Below, in pieces: positions 6,484 to 9,196 of a stretch of DNA of 9,196 nt (its first letter is position 1; every line of letters starts with the position of its first letter). Both the position numbers and the translations under genes were made by a program. The stretch covers positions 1 to 9,196 of the forward strand of contig JAFDJC010000144.1 of the NCBI GenBank assembly GCA_019307665.1, given 5' to 3'. The notes beneath the pieces were generated by a model, which did not search any database, was not told where the DNA came from, and was given only the letters and a program-made list of their open reading frames with translations. The stretch comes from Deltaproteobacteria bacterium. GTDB lineage: Bacteria; Desulfobacterota; Desulfobacteria; Desulfobacterales; SURF-7.

Positions 6484-9138
6484 AGCAGTTTTAAATATAG
6501 TTTCATAATTTTCTTTCAATTCCGAGGCAACCCAGACTCCATCCCAGTCAGCGGCAGGCGGATGGTCCTTAAACTTCCTGCAACGATTAAAAAAAACATT
6601 GCAAAGAGGATCTTCGTTTTTACCCTGTTCAAAAAATCGGTAGGCCTCATCAAATTCAAACCTCTTATAAAGCTCTAATCCCTGGCAAAAGCATTCTTCA
6701 GATGCTGAAAGTTGAATCCCTTTTTCACCCAAAACTTCAAAGATTTGTATGGGTTGTTTCTTTCCCCTTATAAGTATCGAATCAACCAACCTAGTTACAA
6801 ACCAATCTCCCAGATCTCTTTGTGTAGATCCGCTTATAAGGATGTCTGTCCCATAATATTTGGTCAGCGTTTCTATGCGGGACGCTATATTAACTTCATC
6901 TCCTATCACTGTATAATCCATACGTCTTTCAGAACCGATATTACCGGAAATCACATCACCGGTGCAAATACCGATACCTATTTGGATAGGCATTGAACTT
7001 GCGGCTTTTTTCTTAATATTAAACTCTGCCAGTTCATCACGCATATGGATTGCTGTCCTAACTGCACGCACTGCATCATCCTCTTTTTCATATGGCACAC
7101 CAAAAACAGACATGATTCCATCGCCTATAAATTTATCCAGCACCCCCTGATTTTTGAATATTACGTTGACCATGAGACTGAAATATTCGTTCAGAAACGC
7201 TACCGTCTGTTCGGCTGTAAGGCTTTCGGTTATCCCTGTGTAGCCTCTGATATCAGAAAATATAATGGTAGCCCTGTTACGTGTTCCTCCCAGAGCCTGT
7301 CTGCTCGGTTCATCCAGAAGCCTTTCCGCTATATCTTTGGTCATATATCGTGTAAGAGTAGTTTTCATCCGTTTTTTACTGGTGATATCTTCAAAAACAA
7401 GAACCAGTCCATTATACTTGCCATTATAGTCGATAAGGGGAACAAAATTTACATTTGCAAAATGCTGTTTTCCGGACAGCAAAACCAGTTCTACATCATC
7501 GTCAACAACAGATGCATTAGAAGTGTAAACACTCTCAATAAGGCCTTTCAAGTGATCATTCCTGGCATCGATTACTTTCCGGATATCTTTTTTTAATAAA
7601 TCATCAGGTTTTTGTTGAAACAGTATTCCCGCTGCCTTGTTGGCAGTCACAATATTGTAATTGTTGTCGAGCGTCAGAATACTATTACTAATGCTATCCT
7701 GCACACTGGATAGATAATTTTTCATGTCAACTGTGCTTCCATAAAGGCGGGCATTTTCAAGTGCAACAGCTATTTGTGATGAAAGCGACCTTAGGAGATC
7801 TTCATCATCTTGATCAAAATTTCCATCTTTTTTATTGATAGCCTCAGTGACACCAATTATTTCACCCTGTCGATTAATTATCGGTGCACACAAAACCGTA
7901 TTTGTACGAAAACCGGTCTGCCTGTCAACAACAGGAAAAAAGCGAGGATCTTGATATGCATCATCAATATTAAGTATCCGGCCTGTCTTGGCCACATAGC
8001 CGGCCAGTCCTTCTGATCTGGGAAACCGTATTTCTGTCATTTCAGCCTGTTGAGCGACCTTTGACCAGAGTTCGTCTGTTTCGTTGTCAAGAAGGAAAAG
8101 AGAACTGCGTTCTGCATTCAAAGCTTCTGAAATCTTATCCACTATTTTGATAAAGAGAATATCCAGGTCAAGTGTTTGGGCTACCGTAGTCGACACATCA
8201 AAAATAATTGCCATCTTTTCATGATCATCAAGTAGTTTCTGGTAAAGCTGCAGGTTTTCAACAGCAATGGCTGTCTGATAAGAAAAAGCCTTGAATAGTG
8301 ATTCGTCCTTTTCATCAAAAGAGCCATCCTTTTTATTGATTATCTGTATAACTCCGACTAATTTTCCGTGGAAATTTTTTAGAGGTCCGCATAGAATATT
8401 CCTTGTTTTAAAACCGAGCAGTTGATCTATTGCGCTGTTAAATCGAGAGTCATTGTATGCATTGGGGATATTTACTATCTGATCTTTCTCGGCAACCCAT
8501 CCAGCTACCCCCTGACCCATTTGGACTCTCAGCTTCCTGCTCTTCACACCCTCTGCTATCATTGACCACAGTTCTCCTGTGAAATCATCCAGTAAAAACA
8601 GGGTGGCCCTTTCAGCATCAAGCAATTGACTGGCTGTGATTATAATTCGTTCAATCTGGCTTTCAATCCCTATGCGGAGTTTTAGAATCTCAGTCATGTC
8701 AAGAAGATGATATATATTTTCAAGGCAGGTTTCCGTACGCAGACTTTTTGATACTGTTTTCTGAAAACGGATATTTGATCGGCGCAGTCTGTCTGTAATT
8801 AAGTTTAAAAAATTTCGTGTAAGAGTCGGTGATTCTTTAAAGATCATTTCCATATCTTGATATTTAATCATCAGTAACTGACATTTTTCTTCGGCACTTA
8901 TGGAGGCCAGACGTCGGCCATCACTGAAATAACCCATTTCACCGATAGTGTCGCCCGGTTCAACGGAATCAAGAATAACTTTTTCGTTATAATCACCGTA
9001 TCTGTACACCTGGGCCAAACCGTCTATCAGAACGTAAAAACAGTTACCTGGCGAATCTTGAGCTATAAACTCTGTTCCTGCTTCAACAGTTACTTCTGAA
9101 ACCCATTTGCGAATTTTCATCAACTCATCAAGGCTCAA
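6481..9138 (-). CDS. Class III adenylate cyclase with CNB-GAF-GAF-PAS sensory modules
   Basis: Predicted to make cAMP from ATP. Domains by residue (TTG 9138 = 1): Crp-type cyclic-nucleotide-binding (CNB) domain (1-112, cassette GEMGYFSDGRRLAS with E67 and R76), GAF-A (155-297), GAF-B (322-464), PAS (474-588), catalytic domain (618-803), then a tail (812-870) with helix-repeat character ending near WDGVW. Both GAFs carry the NKxnFx3DE signature of cyclic-nucleotide-binding GAFs (268-279 and 435-446). The catalytic domain has metal ligands D629 (FSDIRGYT) and D673 (GDG), adenine-selecting K669 and T743 (class IIIb), and transition-state N750 and R754. The GAF-GAF-PAS-cyclase order matches Anabaena CyaB1; the N-terminal CNB domain is an addition. 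No membrane segment is seen, so it is likely cytoplasmic. The start is doubtful: TTG 9138 directly follows an in-frame TGA, and neither it nor ATG 9120 has a good ribosome-binding site. The coding frame continues upstream, so this may be the larger part of an interrupted gene. Nucleotide specificity is inferred from residues only. Confidence 0.9.
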   Translation of the reverse strand: MSLDELMKIRKWVSEVTVEAGTEFIAQDSPGNCFYVLIDGLAQVYRYGDYNEKVILDSVEPGDTIGEMGYFSDGRRLASISAEEKCQLLMIKYQDMEMIFKESPTLTRNFLNLITDRLRRSNIRFQKTVSKSLRTETCLENIYHLLDMTEILKLRIGIESQIERIIITASQLLDAERATLFLLDDFTGELWSMIAEGVKSRKLRVQMGQGVAGWVAEKDQIVNIPNAYNDSRFNSAIDQLLGFKTRNILCGPLKNFHGKLVGVIQIINKKDGSFDEKDESLFKAFSYQTAIAVENLQLYQKLLDDHEKMAIIFDVSTTVAQTLDLDILFIKIVDKISEALNAERSSLFLLDNETDELWSKVAQQAEMTEIRFPRSEGLAGYVAKTGRILNIDDAYQDPRFFPVVDRQTGFRTNTVLCAPIINRQGEIIGVTEAINKKDGNFDQDDEDLLRSLSSQIAVALENARLYGSTVDMKNYLSSVQDSISNSILTLDNNYNIVTANKAAGILFQQKPDDLLKKDIRKVIDARNDHLKGLIESVYTSNASVVDDDVELVLLSGKQHFANVNFVPLIDYNGKYNGLVLVFEDITSKKRMKTTLTRYMTKDIAERLLDEPSRQALGGTRNRATIIFSDIRGYTGITESLTAEQTVAFLNEYFSLMVNVIFKNQGVLDKFIGDGIMSVFGVPYEKEDDAVRAVRTAIHMRDELAEFNIKKKAASSMPIQIGIGICTGDVISGNIGSERRMDYTVIGDEVNIASRIETLTKYYGTDILISGSTQRDLGDWFVTRLVDSILIRGKKQPIQIFEVLGEKGIQLSASEECFCQGLELYKRFEFDEAYRFFEQGKNEDPLCNVFFNRCRKFKDHPPAADWDGVWVASELKENYETIFKTA

Positions 9139-9196
9139 TCAGGAAAAGATGTCACTCTGCTGCAACCTGTCGAGGCGTTGCTGTAAAACAGCTTCC
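9139..9196 (-). pseudogene. Probable N-terminal part of the cyclase, cut off by in-frame TGA
   Basis: Eighteen sense codons enter from the right edge in the same frame as the cyclase and end at TGA (9139-9141). My translation is EAVLQQRLDRLQQSDIFS, then stop, then LSLDEL of the cyclase. Crp-type cyclic-nucleotide-binding domains commonly begin with a helix and a phrase such as 'IFSGLSxxEL', so these codons look like the missing first helix of the CNB domain and the TGA occupies the position where Gly (GGA, one base away) or Glu is common. The alternative is an unrelated gene that happens to end here. The true start lies outside the window. Confidence 0.5.

Noticed and set aside
7045..7596. 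183-codon plus-strand open frame within the cyclase region
   Set aside because: It lies opposite the PAS and catalytic domains of the cyclase, which are strongly conserved; the translation is Cys/Ile/Phe-rich with no known motif.
9136..9196. TGA at 9139-9141 as a selenocysteine or reassigned codon
   Set aside because: The position is an ordinary loop residue in CNB domains with no redox role, I see no clear SECIS-like hairpin just downstream, and TGA ends htrA, the DUF1844 gene and the cyclase normally, so the code is standard.

Overview
The window reads as a chromosomal housekeeping segment of a Gram-negative anaerobe-type bacterium, most likely a Desulfobacterota (former Deltaproteobacteria, Desulfobacterales-like) member. 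This is inferred from protein flavour and from the gene order ispE - tRNA-Gln - prs - rplY - pth, which I recall as typical of that group; no database was searched. Every supported gene lies on the minus strand, so transcription runs from high to low coordinates. The plus-strand open frames are shadows of these genes.

In transcription order: (1) the 3' end of an upstream frame (9139-9196) stops at a TGA in the middle of what looks like the start of a cyclic-nucleotide-binding domain. The same frame then continues as a large class III adenylate cyclase (6481-9138) with the layout CNB - GAF - GAF - PAS - cyclase - short C-terminal tail. (2) A 133-nt AT-rich gap (6348-6480) holds two inverted repeats and weak promoter-like elements. 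(3) serA (4767-6347), the first enzyme of serine synthesis, is followed 20 nt later by a small DUF1844 protein gene (4429-4746). (4) A 69-nt gap follows, with a long imperfect inverted repeat at the DUF1844 stop codon. (5) The periplasmic protease gene htrA/degP (2902-4359) overlaps ispE (2066-2905, GTG start) by 4 nt. (6) tRNA-Gln(UUG) (1979-2055) is followed by prs (1016-1946), rplY (283-978, TTG start) and the 5' part of pth (1-267, running off the left edge).

The genes feed core metabolism and translation: serine (SerA), isoprenoid precursor (IspE), PRPP (Prs), glutamine tRNA, 5S rRNA-binding L25 and peptidyl-tRNA recycling (Pth), plus envelope quality control (HtrA) and cAMP signalling (the cyclase). 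I see no mobile element, CRISPR array or clearly new multi-gene system, and no gene-free stretch over 300 bases.

Two lesions stand out. The prs frame is broken by an apparent 35- or 38-nt deletion between its two halves. The cyclase frame carries an in-frame TGA where related domains have an ordinary residue. Either could be real gene decay or an error in a draft or metagenomic assembly. Having both within 9 kb makes read-level checking worthwhile. The most interesting intact biology is the cyclase, which has three potential cyclic-nucleotide-sensing modules, both GAF domains carrying the NKxnFx3DE signature.
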